From the NCBI GenBank assembly GCA_947175715.1, contig CAMWOD010000054.1, forward strand, positions 1 to 6,810: 6,810 bases of DNA, in the 5' to 3' direction. Positions within the stretch are counted from its first letter, which is position 1. Each line of letters begins with the position of its first letter. The stretch comes from an uncultured Porphyromonadaceae bacterium. GTDB taxonomy: Bacteria; Bacteroidota; Bacteroidia; Bacteroidales; Muribaculaceae. Below the pieces are notes generated by a model. It was not told the DNA's origin and ran no database searches. It saw nothing but the letters and a program-made list of their open reading frames with translations. Of this stretch, positions 1 through 6,724 are shown piece by piece. A program made the position numbers and the translations under genes.

Positions 1-2
1 CC

Positions 3-1385
3 CTGGTGCTGCTTGCTTTGGCGTTATTCCCCATCGACGATGGAGGGGTATGCGCATTGGCTTGCGCTGCGACATGGATAGTGGCATCGGGCCTTTACAG
101 CCTCACAAGGTCGCAAACTACCGCAGGATGGCTCACGCTGCTTACTTGCGCAATGTTGCTATCAATAGGCGTGATCATTAACACATATATGGCCACAACC
201 CTCAGCGGGTTGACCGATGACGCACCAGCGCTACACAACTTCGACATGCACCAGTATTGGAATGAAGCGCAAGCATGGAAAGGTAATGGCGTATTATATT
301 ACATGCTTCGCTTTCGTCTGGGCTATGGCGCCCTGATAGCAATAATATGGAATTTAACAGGCGGTGTCACCTTATTTTACCCACTTCTTTTCAATGCTTT
401 ATGCACGCTCATAGCCATCATAATCTCGGGAGTTATCACTCGGGAGTCATTGGCAGGGCGATGCGGATGGAGCGACGAGAAGTTACAGGTCGCCGGAATG
501 ATTTTTACAGCCGCAGTGGCTTATTTCCTATTCAGCGGCACGTTATTGCTGCGCGAAGCGCCTACATCATTGGCTGTAACCTTAATGGCCCTGGGTGTCG
601 TCCAATGCCTGAAGCGTACTTGGAGTAAAGGAGTGATAACATTTATCATCGGCGCCAGCATCATTGCAGCCATACGACCGTCGTGGGCATTTCTACCATG
701 CATCGGTGCTGTGATGATTGCCCGCGGACGCTCAGGCAGATGTGTTGCGTTACTGGTGCTTGCTTTCGTTGTAGCGCAGTGGACAGCCGTAGATTATTAC
801 TTCCGCGAGCTTGGCAACGTAGAATTTTATACCGCCCCCGACGCATTTCCGGCTGAGAACTTTCTGCACGACTCTCCAGGCAGGGAGGCCTTTAATCATG
901 TACTCGGCACGAAGTATTTTTCCGCGTCTTTAATAGGGAAAATACTAATACTACCACTTGCATCCGTAATACAATACCTCACACCTTTTCCATGGAATTT
1001 TGGCGTCACCGCCACACTTCCTACCGAGGTGTTGCTAAAGTTCACCTACCCATGGTACATAGTGGGCGGACTTGTGATATACTATATTTGTACCACCATC
1101 CATCAGTCATGGCTCAGCCGCTCACTTACAGTCAACGGAGGCACCTGTGCCAACAGATTATTAATATGGGGAGCAGCATGCTGGATGGTCACAGTCTTCA
1201 TTTCAGGAGGCTCGGTGGCCCGATATGGGGTGCCGTTGCTTCCGTTGGTCATACCCTCCGCAGTGTGGACTGCGTCAGAGTGGCGCCACCTACGGCATAT
1301 ACGTGCCTACGGCATAGCGTATGCCAGTTTACTGGTAGTAGCTCTCGGGGTAGCCAAATTTACGCAATCGTATTTAACCACATGA
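3..1385 (+). CDS. Polytopic inner-membrane protein, Wzy-like polysaccharide polymerase or GT-C-type transferase (5' partial)
   Basis: The reading frame is open to the left edge, so the true start is probably outside the window; a GTG at position 6 is the first possible start inside it. The visible 459 residues hold about nine or ten hydrophobic segments, for example near residues 13-33, 41-62, 107-143, 162-200, 208-239, 245-262, 306-327, 349-366, 385-420 and 433-451. A polar loop near 75-95 contains DMHQYW. Later come LLREAP (181-186), TPFPWN (326-331) and ARYGVPLLP (405-413). An RE or KD pair after a membrane helix, a PFPW motif and a terminal RYxxPLxP are features I associate with O-antigen or exopolysaccharide polymerase-like and GT-C proteins of Bacteroidetes; that assignment is an inference. 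It would act in the inner membrane on lipid-linked glycans. Its stop overlaps the next start as ATGA, tying it to the glycosyltransferase that follows. A plain sugar-modifying membrane protein is the main alternative. Confidence 0.72.
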   Translation: MVLLALALFPIDDGGVCALACAATWIVASGLYSLTRSQTTAGWLTLLTCAMLLSIGVIINTYMATTLSGLTDDAPALHNFDMHQYWNEAQAWKGNGVLYYMLRFRLGYGALIAIIWNLTGGVTLFYPLLFNALCTLIAIIISGVITRESLAGRCGWSDEKLQVAGMIFTAAVAYFLFSGTLLLREAPTSLAVTLMALGVVQCLKRTWSKGVITFIIGASIIAAIRPSWAFLPCIGAVMIARGRSGRCVALLVLAFVVAQWTAVDYYFRELGNVEFYTAPDAFPAENFLHDSPGREAFNHVLGTKYFSASLIGKILILPLASVIQYLTPFPWNFGVTATLPTEVLLKFTYPWYIVGGLVIYYICTTIHQSWLSRSLTVNGGTCANRLLIWGAACWMVTVFISGGSVARYGVPLLPLVIPSAVWTASEWRHLRHIRAYGIAYASLLVVALGVAKFTQSYLTT

Positions 1386-2125
1386 AAATAAGTCTAATAA
1401 CAGCTTCGCTCAATCGCTGTAACGTGTTGATGGAATCGCTGCTTAGCGCCATAGCCCAACGCGACGTCGATCTGGAGATGATCGTAGTCGACGGAGCATC
1501 AACCGATGGCACCGTGGAGATGCTAAAATCATTGTCGACCAAGGAGCCGAGGCTGAAGTGGGTCGCTAAGCCCGACACCGGAGTGTATGACGCCATCAAC
1601 CGGGGCATAGAGATGTCGACTGGCGACATAATAGGCTTCTTGAACGCTGGCGACCACTTCACTTCGCCCGACGTTCTGAAGTGCGTGGCCGACAAATTCG
1701 CCAACGGCGCTGAAATGATCTACGGCGATGTTCGTTATGCCAACTCTCAAGGTCGCATCACACGCTATTATTACGCCAGCGGTTATTCCCCCGCATTGCT
1801 CCGCAACGGATTTGCTCCACCACACCCGTCGCTCTACGTAAGTCACGATATCATCCGTCGCCTGGGCCCTTATCGCGAAAACTACGTGGTGGGAGCCGAC
1901 TTCGAGTATTTTGTAAGAATGATGCTCGTCAATAATATCGAAGGTGAATACATACCGATGGAGATGGTGGAGATGGCCAACGGCGGCCTATCAACAAAAT
2001 GGCGTCACCGACTGTGGACCAACATCAAGGAGAAGCGACGCGCATTCCGCGACAACAACCTGCCCACACCCACCTTCTCCCTTTTCAAACGTTACATCTA
2101 CCTATTCAATCGACCAAAACGATGA
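1382..2125 (+). CDS. GT2 family glycosyltransferase
   Basis: This 247-residue protein is a GT-A fold, family 2 glycosyltransferase that would move a sugar from a nucleotide donor to a growing glycan at the cytoplasmic face of the membrane. The N-terminus KISLITASLNR is the first beta strand and donor-site start of the family. VVDGASTDGT (35-44) is the classical D-G-x-S-x-D-G-T motif. PDTGVYDAINRG (64-75) is the usual acceptor-side loop, and FLNAGD (86-91) stands where the DxD metal site lies; NAGD is a common form in this subgroup. HPSLYV (148-153), GADFEY (171-176) and NGG near the C-terminus are also typical. The length of about 250 residues is normal for the short subgroup. The frame extends upstream to 992, but homology begins exactly at the ATG that overlaps the previous stop (ATGA), so that start was chosen. 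Donor and acceptor cannot be read from sequence. Confidence 0.93.
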   Translation: MKISLITASLNRCNVLMESLLSAIAQRDVDLEMIVVDGASTDGTVEMLKSLSTKEPRLKWVAKPDTGVYDAINRGIEMSTGDIIGFLNAGDHFTSPDVLKCVADKFANGAEMIYGDVRYANSQGRITRYYYASGYSPALLRNGFAPPHPSLYVSHDIIRRLGPYRENYVVGADFEYFVRMMLVNNIEGEYIPMEMVEMANGGLSTKWRHRLWTNIKEKRRAFRDNNLPTPTFSLFKRYIYLFNRPKR

Positions 2126-2793
2126 ACCGCACTCCGAGGATATTGCTAAAGCCTGGCAACTCGTTCATCCGAAAATACATCCTTCACAAGCTGCAGACCA
2201 ATCCCATCGACCCAAAGCAGCGCATCATAGAAGATGATGAAGCCGCCGACATTGACTACACCATTGATATTCACGACGACCACGCCGAGATATTGCGCTC
2301 AGAAGGCGACTCCGTGACTCTAAGATACCCTATGGTAATAGGGACCGGCATGACAGGTGAGGCGGCAAGGACGGCCAGGATGATATACCGTGGCACCTAC
2401 CTCCACGTAAAGGATAGTGAAGCCCGTGTAAGCGTCATCCACGCAACCGATGTAGCCGCAGCTGTACGCATAGCCCTTACCAATGAATCAATAAAAGGTG
2501 TGTACACAATAAGCGACGGTGTAGACCCTACTCGTCACGACCTGGCCGAAGCGCTGGCCTGGAGATTGGGGCAAAAAAGGATATACTCATTGTCGGCCAA
2601 GAAATTTGCCAAATTAGCACGTTGGGCCGACCGATTGGGTCTATCGGCGTACAACACCAAGCAGTTGCTGCTACTTACCACCGATGCCATTGTCAATGCC
2701 ACTGATTGGGCCGAATTGGCCGGAAAAGATTGGCAACCACAATCGACCGTGGAATACCTTCGTACTCACATATACGACGAGCATTCACTCTAA
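2122..2793 (+). CDS. Shortened, probably non-catalytic extended-SDR (NAD-dependent epimerase/dehydratase) relative
   Basis: The 223-residue product resembles the extended short-chain dehydrogenase family (nucleotide-sugar epimerases, dehydratases, reductases) but lacks about 100 residues of the usual 310-330. RILLKPGNSFIRKYI (6-20) lines up with the first strand and helix, normally RILxTGxxGFIGxxL, yet two of the three Rossmann glycines are replaced. About 45 residues later the sequence resumes at the equivalent of the helix after the active site: DHAEIL (53-58), then VTLRYPMVIGTG (65-76), like the usual tRPxxVyGpG. The region carrying the catalytic Ser and YxxxK is absent or unrecognisable. 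The C-terminal substrate half looks normal: RVSVIHATDVAAAV (102-115) like the VhVdDvA motif, GVYTISDG (126-133), and a late WQP. The start overlaps the GT2 stop as ATGA; an upstream in-frame ATG at 1999 would lie deep in the GT2 gene. The frame is clean, so this is not an obvious pseudogene. A scaffold or sugar-binding role is possible; none is shown. Confidence 0.78.
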   Translation: MNRTPRILLKPGNSFIRKYILHKLQTNPIDPKQRIIEDDEAADIDYTIDIHDDHAEILRSEGDSVTLRYPMVIGTGMTGEAARTARMIYRGTYLHVKDSEARVSVIHATDVAAAVRIALTNESIKGVYTISDGVDPTRHDLAEALAWRLGQKRIYSLSAKKFAKLARWADRLGLSAYNTKQLLLLTTDAIVNATDWAELAGKDWQPQSTVEYLRTHIYDEHSL

Positions 2794-2798
2794 TACAC

Positions 2799-3611
2799 AT
2801 GAAATCATTGAATATTCTCTCCTCAGCAAAATCGGTTGCCAAAGTCCTGTTGCAGTCGCACCGATCACGCATTGCATCAGCACACCGTGAGCAACCGCTT
2901 ATAATCATGGCCAACGGACCGTCGCTTGCGCAAACCATAGCTCAGTACGGACCAACACTCGAGTCACACCCCACAATGGCAGTGAATTTCGCTGCGAACG
3001 CAACCGAATTTAAGCAACTACGACCCCGTTACTATGTTCTTGCCGATCCTCACTTCTTCAACCCACAAGGGGATAACAATGTACATCGGCTCATCGGCAA
3101 CCTTAACGGCGTTGACCATGAGATGACGATATTCATACCGTTCGGACAAAAGCTCGAGATAGCAAATCCACGGGTGAAGGTGGAATATTTCAATATGGTA
3201 GGCGCCGAGGGAGCCCGGTGGCTCACTACAGCACTATACCGTAGCGGCCGAGCGATGCCACGCCCTCGCAATGTGCTGATTCCAGCCATAATGATAGGCA
3301 TGCTGATTGGATATAAGGAGATATACCTCACTGGTGCCGACCATTCATGGATGCGCACACTGTCGGTCGATGACGACAACCGCGTAGTGACCGTACAACC
3401 ACACTTCTATAAAGACAACGAAAGCGAGCATAAACGTGTCACTTCGGTTTACGCCAATATCACGTTGCCTCAAATTATTGAGAGCTTTTATATAGCATTT
3501 AACGCCTATCATCAGATCGCTGATTTTGCCACACGGGAAGGAGTTACCATATATAACTCCACCCCCGAATCTTTTATCGATGCCTTCAAGCGCTCATCGC
3601 TACCTGAATAA
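2799..3611 (+). CDS. ANGPSL-motif protein, DUF115/MptE-like or GT42-like, polysaccharide-associated
   Basis: The 270-residue protein begins with a basic stretch followed by PLIIMANGPSL (33-43). The strand-then-NGPSL motif is shared by DUF115 (MptE-like) proteins and by GT42 sialyltransferases of the CST-I type, where it forms part of the nucleotide site. AVN (61-63), YYVLADPHFF (78-87), YLTGADHSW (176-184) and HFYKD (202-206) follow and suggest a second nucleotide- or substrate-binding strand plus candidate catalytic histidines. No signal peptide or membrane helix is convincing, so it should be cytoplasmic. The start was chosen as the ATG five bases after the previous stop; an earlier in-frame ATG at 2706 would overlap the SDR-like gene. 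As last gene of the polysaccharide cluster, it is best read as a candidate glycosyltransferase or glycan-modifying enzyme. Family membership rests on motif recognition, and the reaction is not known. Confidence 0.75.
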   Translation: MKSLNILSSAKSVAKVLLQSHRSRIASAHREQPLIIMANGPSLAQTIAQYGPTLESHPTMAVNFAANATEFKQLRPRYYVLADPHFFNPQGDNNVHRLIGNLNGVDHEMTIFIPFGQKLEIANPRVKVEYFNMVGAEGARWLTTALYRSGRAMPRPRNVLIPAIMIGMLIGYKEIYLTGADHSWMRTLSVDDDNRVVTVQPHFYKDNESEHKRVTSVYANITLPQIIESFYIAFNAYHQIADFATREGVTIYNSTPESFIDAFKRSSLPE

Positions 3612-3625
3612 TAGCGTAGCGAGGG
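3593..3625 (+). terminator. Possible hairpin terminator across the stop codon of the ANGPSL gene
   Basis: TCGCTAC (3597-3603) pairs perfectly with GTAGCGA (3616-3622) around a 12-base loop that contains the TAA stop. With one bulged A at 3596 the stem extends by CTC against GGG (one G-T wobble). A T-rich stretch, ATTTTCTATTATTTTT, starts five bases later. The gap before the T tract and the large loop make it a weak intrinsic terminator, but its place at the end of the operon fits. Confidence 0.45.
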
Positions 3626-3664
3626 TATGATTTTCTATTATTTTTAGATAGCTGAGCAATCTCA

Positions 3665-3689
3665 TTGCACACACCGAGGGATACATTTG
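3665..3689 (+). promoter_or_regulatory. Probable Bacteroidetes-type promoter for the 72-aa gene
   Basis: TACATTTG (3682-3689) is an exact match to the Bacteroidetes -7 consensus TAnnTTTG. The best upstream element is ATTG ending at 3667, which leaves only 14 bases of spacer instead of about 19-21, so the -33 element is poor. Transcription would begin near 3696-3700, leaving a short, A-rich leader of about 20 bases before the ATG at 3718 and no Shine-Dalgarno sequence, as usual in this phylum. Confidence 0.4.
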
Positions 3690-3717
3690 CATTGTAAAAC
3701 GAATAAAACTATTTACA

Positions 3718-3936
3718 ATGCGCAAAATTCATATCACCGATGTACTGTTTGCAACCATCATGCAACATGGACGCACCATCTACACCGCACGCATCTGCGG
3801 AGTAACATCAATGTCGGAAATTGTAAAGATAATAAGTAGCAATATGGGTACAATAATGGGTATGTTCACCCTTAACCTGCGCAATGGATCGCAAGGATGG
3901 TCGACAAGCTCAAGCCTACGTCTACAGCGTGCTTAA
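3718..3936 (+). CDS. Small protein of unknown function (72 aa)
   Basis: I do not recognise a named family. The product is basic and mixed alpha/beta in appearance: an N-terminal strand-like KIHITDVLFATIMQ (3-16), a second strand RTIYTARI (19-26), GVTSMSEIVKII (28-39) which looks like a helix, and a C-terminal LNLRNGSQGWS (52-62). The TDVLF and LRNxxQGW pieces resemble small uncharacterised proteins I associate with Bacteroidales genomes, which supports a real gene, but I cannot name one. There is no signal peptide or membrane segment. It has its own -7 box (3682-3689) and stands alone: the polysaccharide operon ends 106 bases upstream and the convergent DUF4831 gene ends 24 bases downstream. 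The two convergent stop codons are not separated by any clear terminator hairpin. No competing frame on either strand is better. Confidence 0.7.
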   Translation: MRKIHITDVLFATIMQHGRTIYTARICGVTSMSEIVKIISSNMGTIMGMFTLNLRNGSQGWSTSSSLRLQRA

Positions 3937-3960
3937 CTTTCACAATTGCTGCTTAGTACC

Positions 3961-5049
3961 TTACTGCTCAACTGCACCCATTTCTTTTATACCTCCGGTG
4001 GCAGGGTCGAGCACGACATAGACAGGCGCCTTCTTATCGGAGAAAGAGCCAGGATTGAGACCGTAAACAATACCGAACTGGGCTATCTCTTCCTCTCCGT
4101 TCCATATTGTACGCCCATCATACTCTATTGACACATTGGCTGTTGAAGGTATCGCATAGGCAAATCCATTTTTGGGGAATGGCAATTCTTTCCCCTTATC
4201 GTCAACGGGCATTTTACCAGGATCAGTTACATTAATCTTAAGATAGATCGGAGCTCCCGACAGGTCGTCGGCATCCAACAATCCTTCAATAGGCGACAGT
4301 CGTGCCAAGACCACCTCCTCCTCAGGCTCGGTTGGGACGAATGTCACGGTATTGACCCGAGTGAAAGTCTTGGTCGTGCCGACAAACATAGCGGTCAATG
4401 CGGCTTCCTGAGCCGAGAGGTTGTCGAGTATTAGGCTCAAAGCCTTCCCATCGGTAATTTTCTGGTCGGAGTTGCCAGTAAGAATATCATTGCGCGATTC
4501 ACGTATGGAGAAGATCGACTCGGCTGCAAGTTCGGCGCGTTTGGCCGTAGAAGTGCTTCGTGCCATGTCGGGTGATATAGCCTGCTGGGCCGCGGGCACC
4601 TCCAATGGTGTGGGCTGTGCAGCCCGAGGCTTTGGCAAAGTAGGCTGTTGCACTGCGGCTCCCTTCTGCGTGTTGACTGAGATGGGTTGATTCTGCTCCC
4701 CGATAATCATATAAGGGAGATTTCCAGCACCAAACTTCACAGCGTAGCGCTTATCGGTATTTGCAACACCACGTGGCACCACAGTCACCGATTTTATCAC
4801 CACCGAAGACGATGGTTGCAATATCACATCGTCAATGTTCAGATACTTGCGAGCATAGAGAGCGAGCTCGCCGGGCTGCTTTTCGGTGTACTCGGTCTCA
4901 AATGTAATATCAAGCACAGTATTGGGCAGCGTATACACCAATGCATAGTCATTAGCCTTAGTAGCCGAAAGTTTCTGTGTATTCTGCGCATTGACAGCAA
5001 CCATAGCTGTCAGAAACGCCACTGCAGTGATGGTGAATTTAGTTTTCAT
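3961..5049 (-). CDS. DUF4831 family secreted protein
   Basis: The 362-residue protein carries a Sec signal peptide, KTKFTITAVAFLTAMVAVNA, with likely cleavage after Ala21 (VNA|Q). No lipobox cysteine is present, so it should be periplasmic or exported rather than a lipoprotein. The family pattern is clear: YALVYTLPNTVLDITFE (36-52), PGELALYARKYL (59-70), SIRESRNDILTGNSD (181-195), a D-G-K-A-L helix before LSAQEAALTAMFVG (211-224), and RLSPIEGLLDADDLSG (250-265). A Pro/Gln/Ala-rich linker fills about 131-165 between the two halves. The length is typical of DUF4831, and the function of the family is unknown. An in-frame TTG at 5052 precedes the ATG, but the ATG at 5049 was chosen because it overlaps the stop of the upstream repair gene as TGATG and places the lysine-rich signal start correctly. 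No promoter of its own was seen, so it is probably expressed from the promoter at 6607-6637. Confidence 0.93.
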   Translation of the reverse strand: MKTKFTITAVAFLTAMVAVNAQNTQKLSATKANDYALVYTLPNTVLDITFETEYTEKQPGELALYARKYLNIDDVILQPSSSVVIKSVTVVPRGVANTDKRYAVKFGAGNLPYMIIGEQNQPISVNTQKGAAVQQPTLPKPRAAQPTPLEVPAAQQAISPDMARSTSTAKRAELAAESIFSIRESRNDILTGNSDQKITDGKALSLILDNLSAQEAALTAMFVGTTKTFTRVNTVTFVPTEPEEEVVLARLSPIEGLLDADDLSGAPIYLKINVTDPGKMPVDDKGKELPFPKNGFAYAIPSTANVSIEYDGRTIWNGEEEIAQFGIVYGLNPGSFSDKKAPVYVVLDPATGGIKEMGAVEQ

Positions 5050-6575
5050 CAACGTGAAGGTTTAGTCATAATTTGTTGGATAGCGCAACCAATCTTGTCG
5101 GCGATGTCTCCAGCTGTGACACCGTAAGTGCCATGCTCCTCGGCTGCAAGCTCGCCTGCTACACCGTGTACGTATACTGCCAGAATCGAGCTGTATTCGG
5201 GAGAAAATGGTTGAGCCATAAAGCCGCTCAGCACACCAGTCAGCACATCTCCCGCACCTGGAGTCGCCATGGCCGGAGTGCCTGATGAGTTGAAATATAT
5301 CTTACCGTCGGGACGCACTACCGCTGTATATCTTCCTTTGAGTATTATGAAGAACTTATAGTGCATGGCCACCTCTATCGCTTTGCGCAGACGCGCGTCC
5401 ATGCACGATTGAGCACCGAAAAGCCTGTCGAACTCCCCTGCGTGTGGGGTTATAATCGAGAGAACAGGTATCGAATTGAGCATTGATGGACTCGCAGCTA
5501 TACAATTGAGCGCATCAGCATCAAGAATCACAGGCTTGTTGGCAGCGGCAAGAAATCCATCAAGAGCCCTGATAGTTCGGTCGTTGGTGCCGATACCGGG
5601 GCCAATTGCCACTGATGTATATTTCCCGCCTGGGGCTATTTCACTTATCACCAAGTCATTGGTGTCGGAGCGAAACATTGCCTCGGGAATCGCAGTCTGC
5701 AATATATTGAAACCACATCGGGGTGCGTACATAGTCACCTTACCAGCCCCTGACCGTAGAGCGCCCTTACCGGCAAGTACAGCAGCTCCCATCATGCCAT
5801 AACTACCGGCATAAATCACCGCAGATCCGAAGTCAGCTTTAGAGCAATCGGGCTTACGCGGTGTAAGCATACGCTTGATGTCGGCACGTTCTACGATATG
5901 ATAGCACGCCGAAGTTGTGCGAATTTTGTGCGAATTTAATCCTATATCGAGCACCTTCCATTCCCCCACCATGTCACTGTAATCACTGATAAAGAACGAA
6001 AGATGAGGAAATTGGATAGCGAGGGTGAGGTGGGCACGTATCACATTTCGACTTACAATGCCCGGATTCCACTCACTCGAAAGCCCACTGGGTATATCGA
6101 TTGAAACAACAGTTGCGTTTGACTCATTAATATACTGCACAAGTGTTGTGAATCCACCACGTAGTGGTTGCGCCAAGTCGATTCCGAATAGGCCGTCAAT
6201 TACGAGATACGACTCATCAAGAAACGGCAGTGAGAAGCGCTTATCCACTTCGGTCAACTCTACACCTGGCGCCTCAACAAGGAGTGACTTCTCTGCGGCG
6301 CATTCATCATTCAACTTATCACCACCAATATTAAACAAGAACACTTCGGGTCTAAATCCTTGTTCGGCAAGAAGACGCGACGTTGCGAGAGCATAAGCGC
6401 CGTTGGTATCAGGACCAGCGAAAACAGCCAAGGGCTTAGACGTATTCCACTTAGCGGCAACCTCACAGGCCACACCTTCGGCAACTCTTTCGATCAACTC
6501 GAGTGTGGTGACATTGTCGGTATCGACTGTATATTGAAATATCTCTTTTATTTCCTCAGCTGTAAATATCTTCAT
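5049..6575 (-). CDS. nnr: Bifunctional NAD(P)H-hydrate repair enzyme (epimerase/ADP-dependent dehydratase)
   Basis: This 508-residue cytoplasmic enzyme repairs hydrated NADH and NADPH. The N-terminal YjeF_N domain (about 1-220) would interconvert R and S forms. The C-terminal ribokinase-like domain (about 235-505) would dehydrate the S form using ADP. Start and length are standard; MKIFTAEEIKEI is a typical opening. In the dehydratase half AGSYGMMGAAVLAG (256-269), GPGIG (325-329), LDADALN (351-357), TPHAGE (376-381), LKG (412-414) and TPGAGDVLTG (438-447, catalytic Asp443) are intact, although the usual HKGxxG reads SKADFG (245-250). In the epimerase half VIDGLFG (125-131) and SIDIPSGL (158-165) are kept, but the loop normally GPGNNGGDAL reads GPDTNGAYAL (54-63), with Tyr61 in place of the conserved Asp, and the following FGTGL or FGSGL reads FGIDL. 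Epimerase activity is therefore uncertain. A promoter lies just upstream, and the stop overlaps the DUF4831 start. Confidence 0.96.
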   Translation of the reverse strand: MKIFTAEEIKEIFQYTVDTDNVTTLELIERVAEGVACEVAAKWNTSKPLAVFAGPDTNGAYALATSRLLAEQGFRPEVFLFNIGGDKLNDECAAEKSLLVEAPGVELTEVDKRFSLPFLDESYLVIDGLFGIDLAQPLRGGFTTLVQYINESNATVVSIDIPSGLSSEWNPGIVSRNVIRAHLTLAIQFPHLSFFISDYSDMVGEWKVLDIGLNSHKIRTTSACYHIVERADIKRMLTPRKPDCSKADFGSAVIYAGSYGMMGAAVLAGKGALRSGAGKVTMYAPRCGFNILQTAIPEAMFRSDTNDLVISEIAPGGKYTSVAIGPGIGTNDRTIRALDGFLAAANKPVILDADALNCIAASPSMLNSIPVLSIITPHAGEFDRLFGAQSCMDARLRKAIEVAMHYKFFIILKGRYTAVVRPDGKIYFNSSGTPAMATPGAGDVLTGVLSGFMAQPFSPEYSSILAVYVHGVAGELAAEEHGTYGVTAGDIADKIGCAIQQIMTKPSR

Positions 6576-6606
6576 TTACCTATTGTCTTATATCCAAAAT
6601 TTCACG

Positions 6607-6637
6607 CAAAGATAATAGGTTAGCACGACAGTACAAA
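6607..6637 (-). promoter_or_regulatory. Bacteroidetes sigma-70 promoter for nnr-DUF4831
   Basis: Read on the minus strand, TTTG (6637-6634) is followed after 19 bases by TATCTTTG (6614-6607). This is an exact match to the Bacteroidetes -33 TTTG and -7 TAnnTTTG elements at accepted spacing. The start point would fall near 6600, giving a leader of about 25 bases before the ATG at 6575. No Shine-Dalgarno sequence is seen. Confidence 0.75.
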
Positions 6638-6650
6638 ACCAGCGTTAAGC

Positions 6651-6724
6651 AAATCCTAAAAAACGGATAAAGCAACAACCAAAAGGGAGTCATCTCCCGA
6701 TGACTCCCTTTTGCTTTAGGATTT
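6651..6724. repeat. Outer 10-bp inverted repeat enclosing the hairpin
   Basis: AAATCCTAAA (6651-6660) is the exact reverse complement of TTTAGGATTT (6715-6724). The two arms enclose the 14-bp hairpin of 6681-6712, so the structure is nested. A further pair, AAAGCAA (6669-6675) with TTGCTTT (6711-6717), overlaps both stems and could only form as an alternative fold. Confidence 0.7.
6681..6712. terminator. Strong bidirectional hairpin terminator
   Basis: AAAAGGGAGTCATC (6681-6694) pairs perfectly with GATGACTCCCTTTT (6699-6712), a 14-bp stem closed by a four-base loop. The stem ends in A runs on the left and T runs on the right, so it can work on both strands. It lies upstream of the nnr promoter, so it most probably ends a minus-strand transcript entering from the right, or insulates the two sides. 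No plus-strand gene in the window ends here. Confidence 0.8.

Noticed and set aside
992..1381. Upstream extension of the GT2 frame, with a possible start at 992
   Set aside because: It lies inside the membrane-protein gene and adds 130 residues without GT2 character; the ATG at 1382 starts exactly at the first family strand.
1640..1655. GT2 lacks a literal DxD motif (reads NAGD)
   Set aside because: NAGD, NADD and NSDD are ordinary forms at this site in the short GT2 subgroup, and the final Asp is present.
1958..1979. Short direct repeat GGAGATGG in the GT2 gene
   Set aside because: It encodes the local repeat MEMVEMA, has only two copies, and is not a structured array.
1999..2121. Upstream extension of the SDR-like frame
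   Set aside because: It overlaps the end of the GT2 gene in another frame, and the SDR similarity begins just after the ATG at 2122.
3937..3960. Terminator between the convergent 72-aa and DUF4831 genes
   Set aside because: I found no stable inverted repeat or T tract in these 24 bases.
5476..5802. Plus-strand open frames opposite nnr (also 4687-5127 and 6025-6396)
   Set aside because: They are shadows of the well-supported minus-strand genes and show no family motifs.
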